Positions 23,226-34,062 of a stretch of 64,000 nt of DNA are shown here, in pieces; position 1 is the stretch's first letter, and each line of letters opens with the position of its first letter. A program made the translations under genes and the position numbers. The notes under the pieces were generated by a model. That model saw only the letters and a list, made by a program, of their open reading frames with translations, ran no database searches and had not been told where the DNA came from. Origin of the DNA: Thioalkalivibrio sp. ALJ16 (GTDB taxonomy: Bacteria; Pseudomonadota; Gammaproteobacteria; Ectothiorhodospirales; Ectothiorhodospiraceae); the NCBI RefSeq assembly GCF_000377345.1, contig NZ_KB898043.1, forward strand, positions 62,001 to 126,000. The letters are read 5' to 3'.

Positions 23226-24011
23226 TCAGGCCGCGATCTCCTGGGGCGGGGTCTCGTCCCTGCGCAGGGTCAGGATCTCGTAGCCGTCGGCGGTGACCAG
23301 GATGGTGTGTTCCCACTGGGCGGAGGGGCTGTGATCCTTGGTCACCGCAGTCCAGCCATCCGCGAGGATGCGGGTATGGCGGCGCCCGGCGTTGACCATG
23401 GGTTCGATGGTGAAGCACATGCCTTCCTGCAGCGCCATGCCAGTGCCCGGCTTGCCGTAATGGAGGATCTGCGGATCTTCGTGGAACCCGCGACCGATGC
23501 CGTGGCCACAGAATTCGCGCACCACCGAGCAGCGCTGACCCTCGGCGTACTGCTGGATGGCGTGGCCGATGTCCCCCAGTGTGGCGCCTGGGCGCACCTG
23601 CTGGATGCCCAGGTACATGCTGGTACGGGCGACATCAATCACGCGCTGGGCCTGAATGCCGGCCTTGCCGATCACGAACATGCGGCTGGTGTCGCCGTGG
23701 AATCCGTTCTTGATCACGGTGATGTCGATGTTGAGGATGTCGCCGTTCTTGAGCTTGCGATCACCCGGGATGCCATGACAGACCTGGTGATTGACCGAGG
23801 TACAGATCGACTTCGGGAAGCCGCGATAATTCAGCGGCGCGGGGATGGCGTCCTGGGTGTTCACGATGTAGTCGTGACAGATCCGGTCCAGTTCCCCGGT
23901 GGTGATGCCGGCCTGCACGTGGGGTTCGATCATCTCCAGCACTTCGGCCGCGAGGCGCCCGGCCACGCGCATGTGTTCGATCTCTTCGGGGGTCTTGATG
24001 GAAACGGACAT
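23226..24011 (-). CDS. map: Methionine aminopeptidase, type I
   Basis: 261 aa. The five metal ligands of the pita-bread fold are recognisable: Asp in NGDILNIDITV, Asp in FHGDTSRMF, His in EFCGHGIGRGFHE, Glu in FTIEPM and Glu in QWEHTILV. It removes the initiator methionine from new proteins. Divergent from rpsB, as in E. coli, and followed by glnD. Confidence 0.97.
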   Translation of the reverse strand: MSVSIKTPEEIEHMRVAGRLAAEVLEMIEPHVQAGITTGELDRICHDYIVNTQDAIPAPLNYRGFPKSICTSVNHQVCHGIPGDRKLKNGDILNIDITVIKNGFHGDTSRMFVIGKAGIQAQRVIDVARTSMYLGIQQVRPGATLGDIGHAIQQYAEGQRCSVVREFCGHGIGRGFHEDPQILHYGKPGTGMALQEGMCFTIEPMVNAGRRHTRILADGWTAVTKDHSPSAQWEHTILVTADGYEILTLRRDETPPQEIAA

Positions 24012-24048
24012 GAGGACTCCGGCCGCGGCGCCCGGAGGGCCTCGGCGT

Positions 24049-24078
24049 TTGGTTCGGATAAGCGTCCTATGCTATAAA
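24049..24078 (+). promoter_or_regulatory. Probable sigma-70 promoter of rpsB-tsf
   Basis: TTGGTT (24049-24054) and TATAAA (24073-24078) are separated by 18 bases. This gives a leader of about 170 bases before rpsB, long enough for the S2-binding autoregulatory structure known in gammaproteobacterial rpsB leaders; I did not fold it. Confidence 0.6.
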
Positions 24079-24255
24079 GCGCGCGCCTCGCTGGCAATTC
24101 GGCGGGGCCGGAGGCCGCCTTTTGCGGGGCGATTTTCGAAACCTTAATCCACACACGCATCGGCACGGTCTGTCGGGTGCCCGCCCGCGAAGATGATTCG
24201 CTTCGGGTTTCAGGCCGGGATGCGTGGAGGCTCAACCCGTTACAGGAGAAACCTC

Positions 24256-25029
24256 ATGTCCCTCGTGACTATGCGACAGATGCTGGAGGCCGGTGTGCAC
24301 TTCGGCCACCAGACGCGCTACTGGCATCCGAAGATGGCCCCGTACATCTTCGGCGAGCGCAACAAGATTCATATCATCAACCTCGAAAAGTCCCTGCCGA
24401 TGTTCAACGATGCGTTGAATTTCCTCGGCAAGGTCGCCGCCGACGGTGGCCAGATCCTGTTCGTCGGGACCAAGCGTTCGGCCCGCGACGTGGTGGCCGA
24501 AGAGGCGCATCGCTGCGGTATGCCGCACGTGAGCCATCGCTGGCTGGGTGGCATGCTGACCAACTTCAACACGGTCAAGCAGTCGATCAAGCGCCTGAAG
24601 GACCTCGAGACGATGGACGCCGACGGCAGCTTTCAGGTGCTCAACAAGCGCGAGGCACTGAGTCGTCGCCGCGAAAAGGAAAAGCTGGATCGCAGCCTGG
24701 GCGGTATCAAGGACATGAACCGCATGCCCGACGCGATGTTCGTGATCGATGTCGGCTACGAAAAGATTGCCGTGGCCGAGGCGAAGAAGCGCGGCATCCC
24801 GGTGGTTGCGGTGGTGGACTCGAACCATTCGCCGGAAGGCGTGGATTACGTGATCCCCGGCAATGACGATGCGATGCGTGCGATCCAGCTCTATGTGGCT
24901 GCGATCGCCGACACCATCATCGAGGCCAAGGGTGCGGTGACGACCGGTGGTGTGAGCGAAGAGGCATTCGCCGAGCCGGCCGCCGCGACGAGCGAGACCG
25001 ATACCGCGTCGCCCGCCAACCCCGCTTGA
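24256..25029 (+). CDS. rpsB: 30S ribosomal protein S2
   Basis: 257 aa from the ATG at 24256 with AGGAG 9 bases upstream; the frame is open 21 codons further. The start [22 protein letters not shown] and IHIINLEKS are S2 signatures. The acidic, Ala-rich C-terminus beyond about 225 is variable in the family. Followed by tsf, as in most bacteria. Confidence 0.98.
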   Translation: MSLVTMRQMLEAGVHFGHQTRYWHPKMAPYIFGERNKIHIINLEKSLPMFNDALNFLGKVAADGGQILFVGTKRSARDVVAEEAHRCGMPHVSHRWLGGMLTNFNTVKQSIKRLKDLETMDADGSFQVLNKREALSRRREKEKLDRSLGGIKDMNRMPDAMFVIDVGYEKIAVAEAKKRGIPVVAVVDSNHSPEGVDYVIPGNDDAMRAIQLYVAAIADTIIEAKGAVTTGGVSEEAFAEPAAATSETDTASPANPA

Positions 25030-25035
25030 TAACCG

Positions 25036-25063
25036 GGGCCGGTCGCCCGCAGGCGGCCGGCCC
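25036..25063 (+). terminator. Hairpin between rpsB and tsf, possible attenuator
   Basis: GGGCCGG (25036-25042) pairs with CCGGCCC (25057-25063) and continues inwards as CGCC/GGCG, 11 pairs with one mismatch and a 4-base loop. No U-tract follows. A hairpin in the same place reduces tsf read-through in E. coli, so partial attenuation is plausible. Confidence 0.45.
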
Positions 25064-25088
25064 GCGTACGATTCAGGAGCAAGTGACG

Positions 25089-25958
25089 ATGCAGATTACT
25101 GCTGCACAGGTAAAAGAACTTCGCGAGCGCACTGGCGCCGGCATGATGGAGTGCAAGAAGACGTTGACCGAGACCGGCGGCGACCTGGAGGCGGCCATCG
25201 AGGCGATGCGCAAGTCCGGTATGGCCAAGGCCGACAAGAAGGCCGATCGCGTGGCCGCCGAGGGCCGGGTCGAAATCGCGAGCGAGGGCTCGAATGCGGT
25301 GATCGTCGAGATCAACTGCGAAACCGACTTCGTTGGCAATGATGACAACTTCCGCGCGTTCGCGGCCAATTGCGCACAGGTGGCGCTGGGCTCCGCGGTC
25401 GATTCCGTCGAAGAGCTGATGGCCGAGACGGTCGATGGCCAGACCCTGGAAGAGCAGCGTACCCAGCTGGTTGCCAAGGTAGGGGAGAACGTCCAGGTCC
25501 GTCGCTTCCAGCGCATGAACGTGGACGGCGTGTTCGGTGCGTACCAGCATGGCGCACGTATCGGCGTGCTGGTGGGCCTGAATGGCGGCGACGAGGCACT
25601 GGCGAAGGATGTGGCCATGCATATCGCGGCCAGCCAGCCGGTGTGCGTCGACGAAAGCCAGGTGCCGAGCGAGATGCTCGACAAGGAACGCGCCATCTTC
25701 AAGGCCCAGGCCGAGGAATCCGGCAAGCCGGAGAACATCATCGAGAAGATGATCGAAGGCCGCATTCGCAAGTACCTCGCCGAGATCACCCTGGTCGGCC
25801 AGCCGTTTGTGAAGGATCCGGACCAGACGGTCGGCAAGCTGCTGGAGGCCAGTGGTGCATCCGTGGCCGGCTTCATCCGCTTTGAAGTGGGCGAAGGGAT
25901 CGAAAAGAAGACCGAGAACTTCGCGGAAGAGGTCATGGCGCAGGCACGCGGCGCCTGA
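25089..25958 (+). CDS. tsf: Elongation factor Ts
   Basis: 289 aa; ATG at 25089 with CAGGAG upstream, 21 codons inside the longer open frame. The N-terminal TDVGF-type region appears as CETDFVGND and the UBA-like start as [17 protein letters not shown]. It exchanges GDP for GTP on EF-Tu. Confidence 0.98.
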   Translation: MQITAAQVKELRERTGAGMMECKKTLTETGGDLEAAIEAMRKSGMAKADKKADRVAAEGRVEIASEGSNAVIVEINCETDFVGNDDNFRAFAANCAQVALGSAVDSVEELMAETVDGQTLEEQRTQLVAKVGENVQVRRFQRMNVDGVFGAYQHGARIGVLVGLNGGDEALAKDVAMHIAASQPVCVDESQVPSEMLDKERAIFKAQAEESGKPENIIEKMIEGRIRKYLAEITLVGQPFVKDPDQTVGKLLEASGASVAGFIRFEVGEGIEKKTENFAEEVMAQARGA

Positions 25959-25975
25959 CCCAGCAGGACCCCGGG

Positions 25976-25996
25976 GCGGCCGCAGGATGCGGCCGC
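25976..25996 (+). terminator. Strong hairpin after tsf
   Basis: GCGGCCGCA (25976-25984) and TGCGGCCGC (25988-25996) are a perfect 9-base stem with a 3-base loop, 17 bases past the tsf stop. Only TT follows, so it would be a weak intrinsic terminator; it separates rpsB-tsf from pyrH. Confidence 0.5.
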
Positions 25997-26062
25997 TTCC
26001 GGATGTACGGGCCAGAATAGACTGGCAAGCGAGAATAACCGAGCCCGAGATCAAGGAACCCC

Positions 26063-26800
26063 ATGAGTCAGGACAGCCAGCCCGCGTATCGGCGCATCCT
26101 TTTGAAGTTGAGCGGGGAGGCCCTGATGGGCCAGCAAGCCTACGGGGTTGACCCGGATGTACTGGCGCAGGTGGCCGAAGAGGTTTCGGAGCTCTCCCGC
26201 ATGGGGGTCGAGGTCGGCATCGTGATCGGTGGCGGCAACATCTTCCGCGGTGCGGGACTGGCCCAGGGCGGCATGGACCGCGTCACCGGCGACCATATGG
26301 GTATGCTGGCGACGGTCATTAATGCCCTGGCGCTGCAGGACGCGATCGAACGGGCCGGCCGCTTCTCCCGGGTCATGTCCGCGATCCGCATCAATCAGGT
26401 CTGCGAGGACTACATCCGCCGGCGGGCGGTACGCCACCTGGAGAAGGGACGTATTGTCGTGTTCGCCGCAGGGACCGGCAATCCGTTTTTCACCACCGAT
26501 TCCGCGGCCAGCCTGCGTGCGATCGAGATCAATGCCGATATCATGATCAAGGCCACCAAGGTCGATGGTGTGTACGACGCGGACCCGATGAAACGCAAGG
26601 ACGCCCGCCGCTACGAGCGGCTGACGTTCGACGAGGCCCTGACCCAGCGCCTCGGTGTGATGGACACCACCGCCCTGGTGATGTGCCGTGACAACGGCCT
26701 GCCGATCCGGGTAATGAACATGTTTGCCAAGGGCGACCTGATGCGGCTCGTGATGGGCGAGCCGATCGGCACCCTGGTCGAGGGATCCAGCAATGAGTGA
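26063..26800 (+). CDS. pyrH: UMP kinase
   Basis: 245 aa of the amino-acid-kinase fold: [11 protein letters not shown] at the N-terminus, GGGNIFRG (about 55-62) and the uridylate-binding region [12 protein letters not shown]. It phosphorylates UMP to UDP. The stop overlaps the frr start by 8 bases, so translation is coupled. Confidence 0.97.
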   Translation: MSQDSQPAYRRILLKLSGEALMGQQAYGVDPDVLAQVAEEVSELSRMGVEVGIVIGGGNIFRGAGLAQGGMDRVTGDHMGMLATVINALALQDAIERAGRFSRVMSAIRINQVCEDYIRRRAVRHLEKGRIVVFAAGTGNPFFTTDSAASLRAIEINADIMIKATKVDGVYDADPMKRKDARRYERLTFDEALTQRLGVMDTTALVMCRDNGLPIRVMNMFAKGDLMRLVMGEPIGTLVEGSSNE

Positions 26801-27350
26801 CGCCACGATCAAAGATGCGCGCGAGCGCATGGACAAAAGCCTGGAAGCGCTCCGCAACGAGCTGGCGAAGATCCGCACCGGACGCGCCCACCCGTCGCTG
26901 CTCGAGCACGTACATGTCGATTACTACGGCTCCGAGGTGCCGATCAACCAGGTCGCGAATATCAGCGCCGAGGATGCACGCACCCTGACGGTCGTACCGT
27001 ACGAGAAGGACATGGTCGGCAAGCTGGAAAAGGCGATCATGACCTCCGATCTGGGCCTGAACCCGGCCAGCATGGGTACGGTCATTCGCGTCCCGCTTCC
27101 GGCACTGACCGAGGAGCGCCGGCGCGACCTGGTGAAGGTCGTCAAGGCCGAGGCTGAGAATGCCCGTGTCGCCGTCCGCAACATTCGTCGTGACGCGAAC
27201 AACGGGTTCAAGCAGCTCGTGAAGGAGAAGGAGATCTCCGAAGACGACGAGCGCAAGGCGCAGGAACAGGTCCAGAAGCTGACCGACGACCACATCGCGC
27301 GGATCGACGCGATGCTGGCGGAAAAGGAAGCCGAGTTGATGGAAGTCTGA
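26793..27350 (+). CDS. frr: Ribosome recycling factor
   Basis: 185 aa, standard length. Family features: [30 protein letters not shown] and [18 protein letters not shown]. It splits post-termination ribosomes with EF-G. Followed 12 bases later by uppS. Confidence 0.98.
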   Translation: MSDATIKDARERMDKSLEALRNELAKIRTGRAHPSLLEHVHVDYYGSEVPINQVANISAEDARTLTVVPYEKDMVGKLEKAIMTSDLGLNPASMGTVIRVPLPALTEERRRDLVKVVKAEAENARVAVRNIRRDANNGFKQLVKEKEISEDDERKAQEQVQKLTDDHIARIDAMLAEKEAELMEV

Positions 27351-27362
27351 CCGGCGTCCCCC

Positions 27363-28109
27363 ATGCCGGTTACGCACAAAGTCCCGCAGGCGCTCCCCGC
27401 GCATGTTGCCATCATCATGGATGGCAACGGCCGCTGGGCGGAGGCCCGTGGGCAGCAGCGCGCAGATGGTCACCGCGCGGGCCTCGAGGCCACGCGCCTG
27501 GCCGTGCGCTTCCTCGCCGAGCAGGGCGTTCGCACCCTTACGCTATTTGCCTTCAGCAGTGAGAACTGGGGGCGCCCGCGTGAAGAGGTGGAGGCGCTGT
27601 TCGAGCTGTTTGTCTCTGCGATCGAGGCGGAGCTGCCCGAGCTCGTGGAGCGCGGCATCGCCCTTCGCTTCATCGGCGATCGTGCGAGTTTTCCGCCGGA
27701 TCTTCAGACCCGCATGAGCGAGGCCGAGCAGGCGTCGGCCGACAACGATCGTATGTGTCTGGTGGTGGCCCTGGGCTATGGCGGGCGTTGGGATATCGTG
27801 CAGGCCGCACGCCGCTGGGTGGCGGACGGCGCCCCCGGTGCGGATGCCGAAAGCGACTTCGCGGACTACTTGAGTACTGCTGGTCTGCCGGATGTCGATC
27901 TCCTGATCCGTACCGGCGGCGAGCGTCGGATCAGCAATTTCCTCCTGTGGCAGGCGGCGTACGCCGAACTGCTGTTCATCGACACCTTCTGGCCGGATGT
28001 GACGGCGGATGAACTGCGGCAGGGGCTGACCTGGTATGCCAGCCGCCAGCGCCGTTTCGGACGCGTGCGGCCGGCAGAGGACGCGCGCGAGGCGGTCCGC
28101 GATGCTTAG
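27363..28109 (+). CDS. uppS: Undecaprenyl diphosphate synthase
   Basis: 248 aa cis-prenyltransferase: IIMDGNGRWAEARG (catalytic Asp), FAFSSENWGRP, DLLIRTGGERRISNFLLWQ and the C-terminal ELLFIDTFWPD. It makes the C55 lipid carrier for cell-wall synthesis from farnesyl and isopentenyl diphosphates; dxr, ispD and ispF for isoprenoid supply are in the same window. Overlaps cdsA by 8 bases. Confidence 0.97.
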   Translation: MPVTHKVPQALPAHVAIIMDGNGRWAEARGQQRADGHRAGLEATRLAVRFLAEQGVRTLTLFAFSSENWGRPREEVEALFELFVSAIEAELPELVERGIALRFIGDRASFPPDLQTRMSEAEQASADNDRMCLVVALGYGGRWDIVQAARRWVADGAPGADAESDFADYLSTAGLPDVDLLIRTGGERRISNFLLWQAAYAELLFIDTFWPDVTADELRQGLTWYASRQRRFGRVRPAEDAREAVRDA

Positions 28110-28938
28110 GCAGCGTGTCCTGACCGCGCTGGCGCTGGGTTTGCCGGCACTGGCACTAGTCGCCTGGGGGCCGAACATCGCGGTACTGGCGCTGGTGGTG
28201 CTGATTCTGGCGCTCGCCAGCTGGGAATGGGCGGGTCTGGCCGGGGCGCCGGGTACGCCGGCCCGGGTTCTGCTCGGAGCGGCGGTCGTGATTCCGGTCG
28301 CGGTGCTGGGCTCGGCGCCGGTGGCCGGGCTGCATTACCTGTTGCTGGCACTGGCTCTCGTCTGGTGGCTGGTGGTGCTGCTGGTCCTGCCGTTTTATCG
28401 CGAACACGAGGCGCGAGTGGCCGGGCGCTTCAATGCCCTGTTCACGGTTGCCGGGATCCTGGCCCTGGTACCGGCGGGCATGGCCCTGGTGTGGCTGCAC
28501 GCCCTGGCGCCGTTGCTGGTGGTGTACCTGGTGGTGCTGGTGGGTCTGGCGGATACCGGCGCCTACTTTGCCGGCAAGTCCTTCGGGCGCAATCCGCTGG
28601 CACCGCACATCAGCCCCGGCAAGACGCGGGAAGGGCTGTTCGGCGGGCTGCTTACGGTCCTGGCCTTTGCCATCGTGGTTGCGGCCGTCTGGGGGCTGGC
28701 TCCGATGGATGCGCTGGTGTTCGTGCTGCTGTCGGTGCTGATTGGCCTGGTTTCGGTGGTCGGTGATCTGTTCGAGAGCATTCTGAAACGCGAGGCGGAT
28801 GCCAAGGACAGCGGTTCCTTGCTACCCGGTCACGGGGGTATTCTGGACCGGTTCGACAGCATGATCGCGGCGGCGCCGGTGTTCCTTGCCGGCTTGCTCT
28901 GGCTGGCGCTGATTCCGGTTCCGGCGACAGGACTCTAG
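28102..28938 (+). CDS. cdsA: Phosphatidate cytidylyltransferase
   Basis: 278 aa from the ATG at 28102, inside the end of uppS. Seven or eight hydrophobic segments fill the protein; the family signature is SVLIGLVSVVGDLFESILKR followed by KDSGSLLPGHGGILDRFDS. It forms CDP-diacylglycerol from phosphatidate and CTP in the inner membrane. The order uppS-cdsA-dxr-rseP is the conserved one. Confidence 0.96.
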   Translation: MLRQRVLTALALGLPALALVAWGPNIAVLALVVLILALASWEWAGLAGAPGTPARVLLGAAVVIPVAVLGSAPVAGLHYLLLALALVWWLVVLLVLPFYREHEARVAGRFNALFTVAGILALVPAGMALVWLHALAPLLVVYLVVLVGLADTGAYFAGKSFGRNPLAPHISPGKTREGLFGGLLTVLAFAIVVAAVWGLAPMDALVFVLLSVLIGLVSVVGDLFESILKREADAKDSGSLLPGHGGILDRFDSMIAAAPVFLAGLLWLALIPVPATGL

Positions 28939-29055
28939 CGTCTGCCGGGTTCGGGAACGGTGCGGGGGCCGGGGCGCTGCCTGTCCCGTGTTGGCGGGTA
29001 CGGACGGACGTGCGAAGAAGAATCGGTGTTCCCTGGGGGAACGGGTAGGGTATTG

Positions 29056-30258
29056 ATGAAGACGACGCAGCTCACCATCCTGGGCTCGACCGGCAGTATC
29101 GGGCTGAGCACGCTTGATGTGGTCGCGCGTCAGCCGGAGCGTTTCCGGGTGTATGCCCTGACCGCGCACCGCAACGTGGAACGGATGCGGGAACAATGCC
29201 TGGCGCATGCGCCCGAGGTGGCGGTGATGGCCGATCAGGAGGCCGCGCAGGCCCTGCGTGCTGCACTTGCGGCAAGTGGTTCGCGTACCGAGGTGCGCTC
29301 GGGACCGGAGGCGCTGGCCGAGGTCGCGCGGGCGCCGCAGGTGGATGCGGTGATGGCGGCGATCGTCGGGGCCGCCGGGCTGTTGCCGACGCTGGCGGCG
29401 GCGGAGGCCGGCAAGCGGGTGTTGCTGGCCAACAAGGAGGCGCTGGTCATGTCCGGCGCCCTGCTGATGGACGCGGTGCGGCGGTCGGGCGCCTGCCTGC
29501 TGCCGATCGACTCCGAACACAATGCGATTTTCCAGTGTCTGCCCACGGGCTATGTGTGTGCGGAGTCGGTGTCGCCGCACGGTGCCAGCCGGATATGGCT
29601 GACCGCGTCGGGGGGGCCGTTTCGCGACCGGCCGCTGGATCGCTTTGGCGGGATTACGCCGGAGGAGGCCTGTGCCCACCCGAACTGGGATATGGGGCGC
29701 AAGATTTCGGTCGATTCCGCGACGATGATGAACAAGGGGCTGGAGGTCATCGAGGCCTGCTGGCTGTTCGCGGTCGAGCCCTCGGCGATCCAGGTGGTGC
29801 TGCATCCCCAGAGCATCGTGCATTCCATGGTGGCCTACGAGGATGGTTCGGTCCTGGCGCAGCTCGGCAACCCCGATATGCGGACCCCGATTGCGCATGC
29901 CCTGGCCTGGCCGGAGCGTATGGAGTCGGGCGTGCAGCCGCTGGATCTCCTGGCCATGGGCAAGCTCGAATTCTCGGAGCCGGAACCGGCCCGGTACCCG
30001 GCGCTGGGGCTGGCCTATCAGGCGCTGGAACGGGGCGGGACCGCCACGGCGGTACTGAATGCCGCCAATGAGGTCGCGGTCGAGGCGTTTCTGGACGAGC
30101 GCCTCCCGTTCAGCGAGATCCCGGCGCTGATCGCCGCGACCCTGGACGCGGTCGAGGCCGAGGCCGCCGATTCGCTGGAGCGCGTCCTGGCGGCTGATTA
30201 CAGGGCGCGCGAGGTGGCCCGGAGCCTGGTCACGAACGCCGAGCAGGCAGTGTCATGA
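29056..30258 (+). CDS. dxr: 1-deoxy-D-xylulose 5-phosphate reductoisomerase
   Basis: 400 aa from the ATG at 29056; the frame is open 32 codons further but lacks family sequence there. NADPH motif GSTGSIG (about 11-17), substrate region ALVMSG with [12 protein letters not shown], and the metal-binding stretch [13 protein letters not shown]. Commits to the MEP isoprenoid pathway, with ispD and ispF at 55882-57125. Its stop overlaps the rseP start by 4 bases. Confidence 0.97.
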   Translation: MKTTQLTILGSTGSIGLSTLDVVARQPERFRVYALTAHRNVERMREQCLAHAPEVAVMADQEAAQALRAALAASGSRTEVRSGPEALAEVARAPQVDAVMAAIVGAAGLLPTLAAAEAGKRVLLANKEALVMSGALLMDAVRRSGACLLPIDSEHNAIFQCLPTGYVCAESVSPHGASRIWLTASGGPFRDRPLDRFGGITPEEACAHPNWDMGRKISVDSATMMNKGLEVIEACWLFAVEPSAIQVVLHPQSIVHSMVAYEDGSVLAQLGNPDMRTPIAHALAWPERMESGVQPLDLLAMGKLEFSEPEPARYPALGLAYQALERGGTATAVLNAANEVAVEAFLDERLPFSEIPALIAATLDAVEAEAADSLERVLAADYRAREVARSLVTNAEQAVS

Positions 30259-31616
30259 CCTTCCTGACCAGCGTTCTGGCTTTCATTGTGGCCATCGGGG
30301 TGCTGGTCACCGTGCACGAGTACGGGCACTACCTCGCCGCGCGTCTGATGGGGGTGAAGGTACTGCGCTTTTCCGTCGGCTTTGGCCGCCCCTTGTTCAA
30401 GCGCCAGTTCGGGCGCGACCGAACCGAATTCGTGATCGCCGCGCTGCCGCTGGGTGGCTACGTCAAGATGCTGGATGAGCGCGAAGGGGATGTCGCGCCT
30501 GCAGAGCGTGAGCGCGCGTTCAACCAGAAGAGCCTGCGTGCGCGCACCTTTGTGGTGTCCGCGGGGCCGGCGGCGAACTTTCTGCTGGCCATTGTGGTGT
30601 ACGCCGTGATGTTCATGGTTGGGGTCGGCGGGGTCAAACCGGTGCTCGGCGAGATCGTACCGGATACGCCGGCGGCGGAGGCAGGCCTGGAACGCGGGCA
30701 GCAGATCCTGCGAGTGGGCGAGCGCGCGGTGTTGGACTGGGAGCAGGCCAATCTGCGACTGCTGGACCATGCCGTTCGCGGCGAACGCGTGACGCTGCTT
30801 CTGCGTGACGCCGATGGAGGCGAGATCGAGCGGGTCGTGGATCTGCGCGATAGGCAGGCCCTGCTCGGCGAGGGCCAGTTCCTGGAAAAGCTGGGCCTGC
30901 GCCCGTACCGGCCGCTGCTGGAGCCGCGGATCGGATCGGTCGAATCCGGCAGCCCGGCGGCGGCAGCCGGGCTGGCACCGGGGGACCAGGTGCGCGCGGT
31001 CAACGGGGATGCGGTGGATGACTGGAATCGCTGGGTAGAGATCGTGCGGGCGCGCCCCGAGGAGGAGTTGCGGGTCCGGGTGGAACGCGATGGTGGCCTT
31101 GTGGAGCTGCGCATGACCCCGGAGTCGGTGCAGGATGGTGAAACCACGTTCGGGCGCATTGGTGCCGGGGTGGATACGGATCAGGCGGCGGCCCGCGAAC
31201 TGGCGGTGCTGGTGCGGCAGGGCCCGATTGCCGCGGCGGTCTCGGGGGTGGAACGCACCTGGGATGTGTCGGTTCTGACCCTGGGGATCCTCTGGCGCAT
31301 GGTCACCGGGGATGCCTCGGTCAAAAATATCAGTGGACCGGTTACCATAGCCGAGTTCGCAGGGGTCTCGGCGGTGATCGGGATCTCGGCCTTTCTGGGC
31401 TTTCTCGGGTTGGTGAGCGTCTCGCTCGGGATCATCAACCTGCTGCCGATCCCGATGCTGGACGGCGGACATCTGCTGTACTACGCCGCAGAGGCGGTGA
31501 AGGGCAGCCCGGTGTCGGAACGGACCCAGATGATCGGGCAACAGGTGGGGATTCTGGCGATAGCCGGACTGATGACCCTGGCCCTGTACAATGATTTGAC
31601 ACGACTGTTCGGCTAG
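30255..31616 (+). CDS. rseP: Regulator of sigma E protease (site-2 type)
   Basis: 453 aa intramembrane zinc metalloprotease. HEYGH at 21-25 gives the zinc ligands and catalytic Glu in the first membrane helix; [12 protein letters not shown] near 396 contributes the third ligand Asp. Two PDZ domains lie between (about 115-200 and 215-290). RseP cuts the anti-sigma factor RseA after DegS and so releases sigma E on envelope stress. It is directly upstream of bamA, whose product's folding is monitored by that response. Confidence 0.96.
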   Translation: MTFLTSVLAFIVAIGVLVTVHEYGHYLAARLMGVKVLRFSVGFGRPLFKRQFGRDRTEFVIAALPLGGYVKMLDEREGDVAPAERERAFNQKSLRARTFVVSAGPAANFLLAIVVYAVMFMVGVGGVKPVLGEIVPDTPAAEAGLERGQQILRVGERAVLDWEQANLRLLDHAVRGERVTLLLRDADGGEIERVVDLRDRQALLGEGQFLEKLGLRPYRPLLEPRIGSVESGSPAAAAGLAPGDQVRAVNGDAVDDWNRWVEIVRARPEEELRVRVERDGGLVELRMTPESVQDGETTFGRIGAGVDTDQAAARELAVLVRQGPIAAAVSGVERTWDVSVLTLGILWRMVTGDASVKNISGPVTIAEFAGVSAVIGISAFLGFLGLVSVSLGIINLLPIPMLDGGHLLYYAAEAVKGSPVSERTQMIGQQVGILAIAGLMTLALYNDLTRLFG

Positions 31617-31625
31617 GCGACGGGT

Positions 31626-31677
31626 GGCGGGATCGCAGCGAGGTCCCGGCATCCCGCCCGGCGAGCGGCCTTTTTTT
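31626..31677 (+). promoter_or_regulatory. Inverted repeat and T-run in the bamA leader
   Basis: GGCGGGAT (31626-31633) and ATCCCGCC (31651-31658) form a perfect 8-base repeat; seven T follow at 31671-31677, ending 10 bases before the bamA start. The 12-base gap between stem and T-run is long for an intrinsic terminator, so read-through control is only a possibility. Confidence 0.35.
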
Positions 31678-31687
31678 GGCGGAGAGC

Positions 31688-34021
31688 ATGGCGCGAAACA
31701 GCTTGAGAGGAATGGCCCTGGTGGGCCTGCTGGGTCTGGCGGGCACGGCCTGGGGGCAGACCTATCAGATCGAGGACATCGAGATCGAGGGCCTGGAGCG
31801 AATCACGGCGGGCACGGCACTCAGCTATCTGCCGGTACAGGTGGGCGATACCTTCGATGACAGCCGCAGTCCGGAGGTAATCCGCGAGCTGTTCCAGACC
31901 GGTTTTTTCGATGATGTCGAGATCGCCCGCCGCGGCGATGTCCTCGTGGTCATTGTCTCCGAGCGTCCGGCGATCAATGAGATCAATTTCTCCGGGAACC
32001 GCGATATTCGCGACGAGGGCCTGCGCGAGGCGCTGAACTCCGCGGGCCTGCGCTCGGGCCGGGTGTTCAACCGCACCATGCTGGACCGGATCGAGAGCGA
32101 GCTGCGCCAGCAGTATTTCGCGCGTGGACGCTACAACGTTCAGATCGACGTGGAGATTGTCGAGCTGCCGCGTAACCGTGTGGATGTCGAGATCGACATC
32201 GTCGAGGGACCGGTGGCGAAGATCCGGCAGGTGAACGTGGTCGGCAACGAGGCCTTTACCGATCGCGAGCTGACCCGCCGCTTTGAATCCGGCGTTCCGC
32301 GCTGGTGGGCGTTCTTTAGCCGCCGCGACAACTATTCCCGCGAGAAGCTCTCGGGCGACCTCGAGCAGCTGCGTTCGCACTACCTGGATTCCGGTTTTCT
32401 GGAGTTCGATATCGACTCGACACAGGTGACCCTCACGCCGGACCGCCGGGACCTGTTCATTACCATCAACGTCGACGAGGGGGATCGCTACCGCGTCACC
32501 GGGGTGGATCTGGCCGGCGAATTCGTGGTCCCGCGCGAGGAACTCGAGGGGCTGATCGAGGTGGATGTCGATGCCCCGTTCTCGCGCAGCCAGGTCACGC
32601 AGTCCGCCGAGCGCATCAGTGAACGGCTGACGCGCGAGGGCTTCGCGTTCGCGAACGTGAATCCCGTGCCCGAGGTCGACGAGGAAAACCGCGAGGTGCA
32701 GATCACCTTCTTCGTGGACCCCGGTCCGCGGGTCTACGTGCGCAATATCCGCATCACCGGCAATCGCAACACCGAGGAGCGGGTCTACCGTCGCGAGCTG
32801 CGGCAGATGGAAAGCTCTTGGTACAACGGCGCCCTGGTGGACCGCTCGCGGGTCCGCATCCAGCGGCTGCCTTTTGTGCAGAGCGTGAACGTCGAAACCG
32901 AGCGGGTGGCGGGCACGGATGACGAGGTAGATCTCAACATCACGGTCACCGAGCAGCAGTCCGGGGCGCTGTCCCTGGGTGCCGGGTTCTCCCAGAACCA
33001 GGGCGTGCTGCTGACCGCGAGCCTCAGCCAGGACAATTTCCTCGGTACCGGCAACCGCTTCTCCACCGAGCTCAGCAACAGCCGGGTCAATCAGATCTTC
33101 CGCCTCAGCGTGACGAACCCGCACTTCACCCCGGCTGGCGCCAGTCGCGGCTTCTCGGTCTTCTACCGCAAGATCGACGCCGAGCGGGCCAATATCTCGC
33201 GGTATTCGTCCAACCGCTATGGTTTTGACGTGACCTACGGGATCCCGCTGTCGGAGTTCGACCGTCTCCAGGTACGACCGGGTTTCGAACACGTCGAAAT
33301 ACAGACTGTCGATGGAAATGGGGGCCTGGTGGGTACTCCGGATGAAATCATCGACGAGCTGGACGAATTCGGCCGCTCCGCCAACCTCTACAAGTTGGAT
33401 ACGAGCTATGTCCACGACACCCGTGACAGCACTACCTTTGCCTCGCAGGGGCGTCGGCATCGCGTCGGGCTGGAACTGACCATTCCCGGGAGCGACCGCG
33501 AGTTCTACAAGCTGACCTACTCCGGGCAGGAGATCTTCCGGCTGTCGGACCGCTATTCGTTCAGCATGTCGGCCGGGCTGGCCTATGCCGATGGATATGG
33601 CGGCGACGAGGTGCCGTTCTACGAGCGCCTGTTCGCGGGCGGTATCCGCTCGGTCCGTGGCTACGAGGACAACCGTCTGGGCGATCTGCGTCCCCTGCGC
33701 GACGGTGATCCCGCCACGCGGGACTCCAACAACGACCCGTACGGCGGGCGGTTCCGGACCACGCTGTCCGCAGAGCTGTTCTTCCCGCTGCCATTCGCCG
33801 CCGACAACGATGCGGTGCGCATGAGTACCTTTGTCGACGCGGGTAACGTGTTCAACGATATCTCCGACTTCGATGCCAGCGAATTGCGGGCCTCGGCCGG
33901 GGTCGCGGTGACCTGGTTCTCGCCGGTGGGGCCGCTGAGCTTCAGTGTGGCGGAGCCGTTCAACGACCAGCCGGGTGATGATTTGCAGCGCTTCCAGTTC
34001 CTGCTGGGTGCCAGTTTCTGA
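31688..34021 (+). CDS. bamA: Outer membrane protein assembly factor BamA
   Basis: 777 aa from the ATG at 31688 (GGAG 5 bases upstream); a TTG four codons earlier is rejected. Signal peptide with likely cleavage at AWG-Q, five POTRA domains (about 25-425), then a 16-strand beta-barrel. The barrel keeps the FAGGIRSVRGYE segment of lid loop 6 with its conserved VRGY motif. C-terminal Phe (LGASF) is the usual barrel signal. BamA folds and inserts outer-membrane proteins; skp follows, as in most gammaproteobacteria. Confidence 0.97.
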   Translation: MARNSLRGMALVGLLGLAGTAWGQTYQIEDIEIEGLERITAGTALSYLPVQVGDTFDDSRSPEVIRELFQTGFFDDVEIARRGDVLVVIVSERPAINEINFSGNRDIRDEGLREALNSAGLRSGRVFNRTMLDRIESELRQQYFARGRYNVQIDVEIVELPRNRVDVEIDIVEGPVAKIRQVNVVGNEAFTDRELTRRFESGVPRWWAFFSRRDNYSREKLSGDLEQLRSHYLDSGFLEFDIDSTQVTLTPDRRDLFITINVDEGDRYRVTGVDLAGEFVVPREELEGLIEVDVDAPFSRSQVTQSAERISERLTREGFAFANVNPVPEVDEENREVQITFFVDPGPRVYVRNIRITGNRNTEERVYRRELRQMESSWYNGALVDRSRVRIQRLPFVQSVNVETERVAGTDDEVDLNITVTEQQSGALSLGAGFSQNQGVLLTASLSQDNFLGTGNRFSTELSNSRVNQIFRLSVTNPHFTPAGASRGFSVFYRKIDAERANISRYSSNRYGFDVTYGIPLSEFDRLQVRPGFEHVEIQTVDGNGGLVGTPDEIIDELDEFGRSANLYKLDTSYVHDTRDSTTFASQGRRHRVGLELTIPGSDREFYKLTYSGQEIFRLSDRYSFSMSAGLAYADGYGGDEVPFYERLFAGGIRSVRGYEDNRLGDLRPLRDGDPATRDSNNDPYGGRFRTTLSAELFFPLPFAADNDAVRMSTFVDAGNVFNDISDFDASELRASAGVAVTWFSPVGPLSFSVAEPFNDQPGDDLQRFQFLLGASF

Positions 34022-34062
34022 GTATGGTGGACGACAGCGATGCATAGGCATCGGGAGGGGTC

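Noticed and set aside
31613-34051. 812-codon open frame antisense to bamA
   Set aside because: Shadow of the bamA coding strand; no recognisable domain and no ribosome site.
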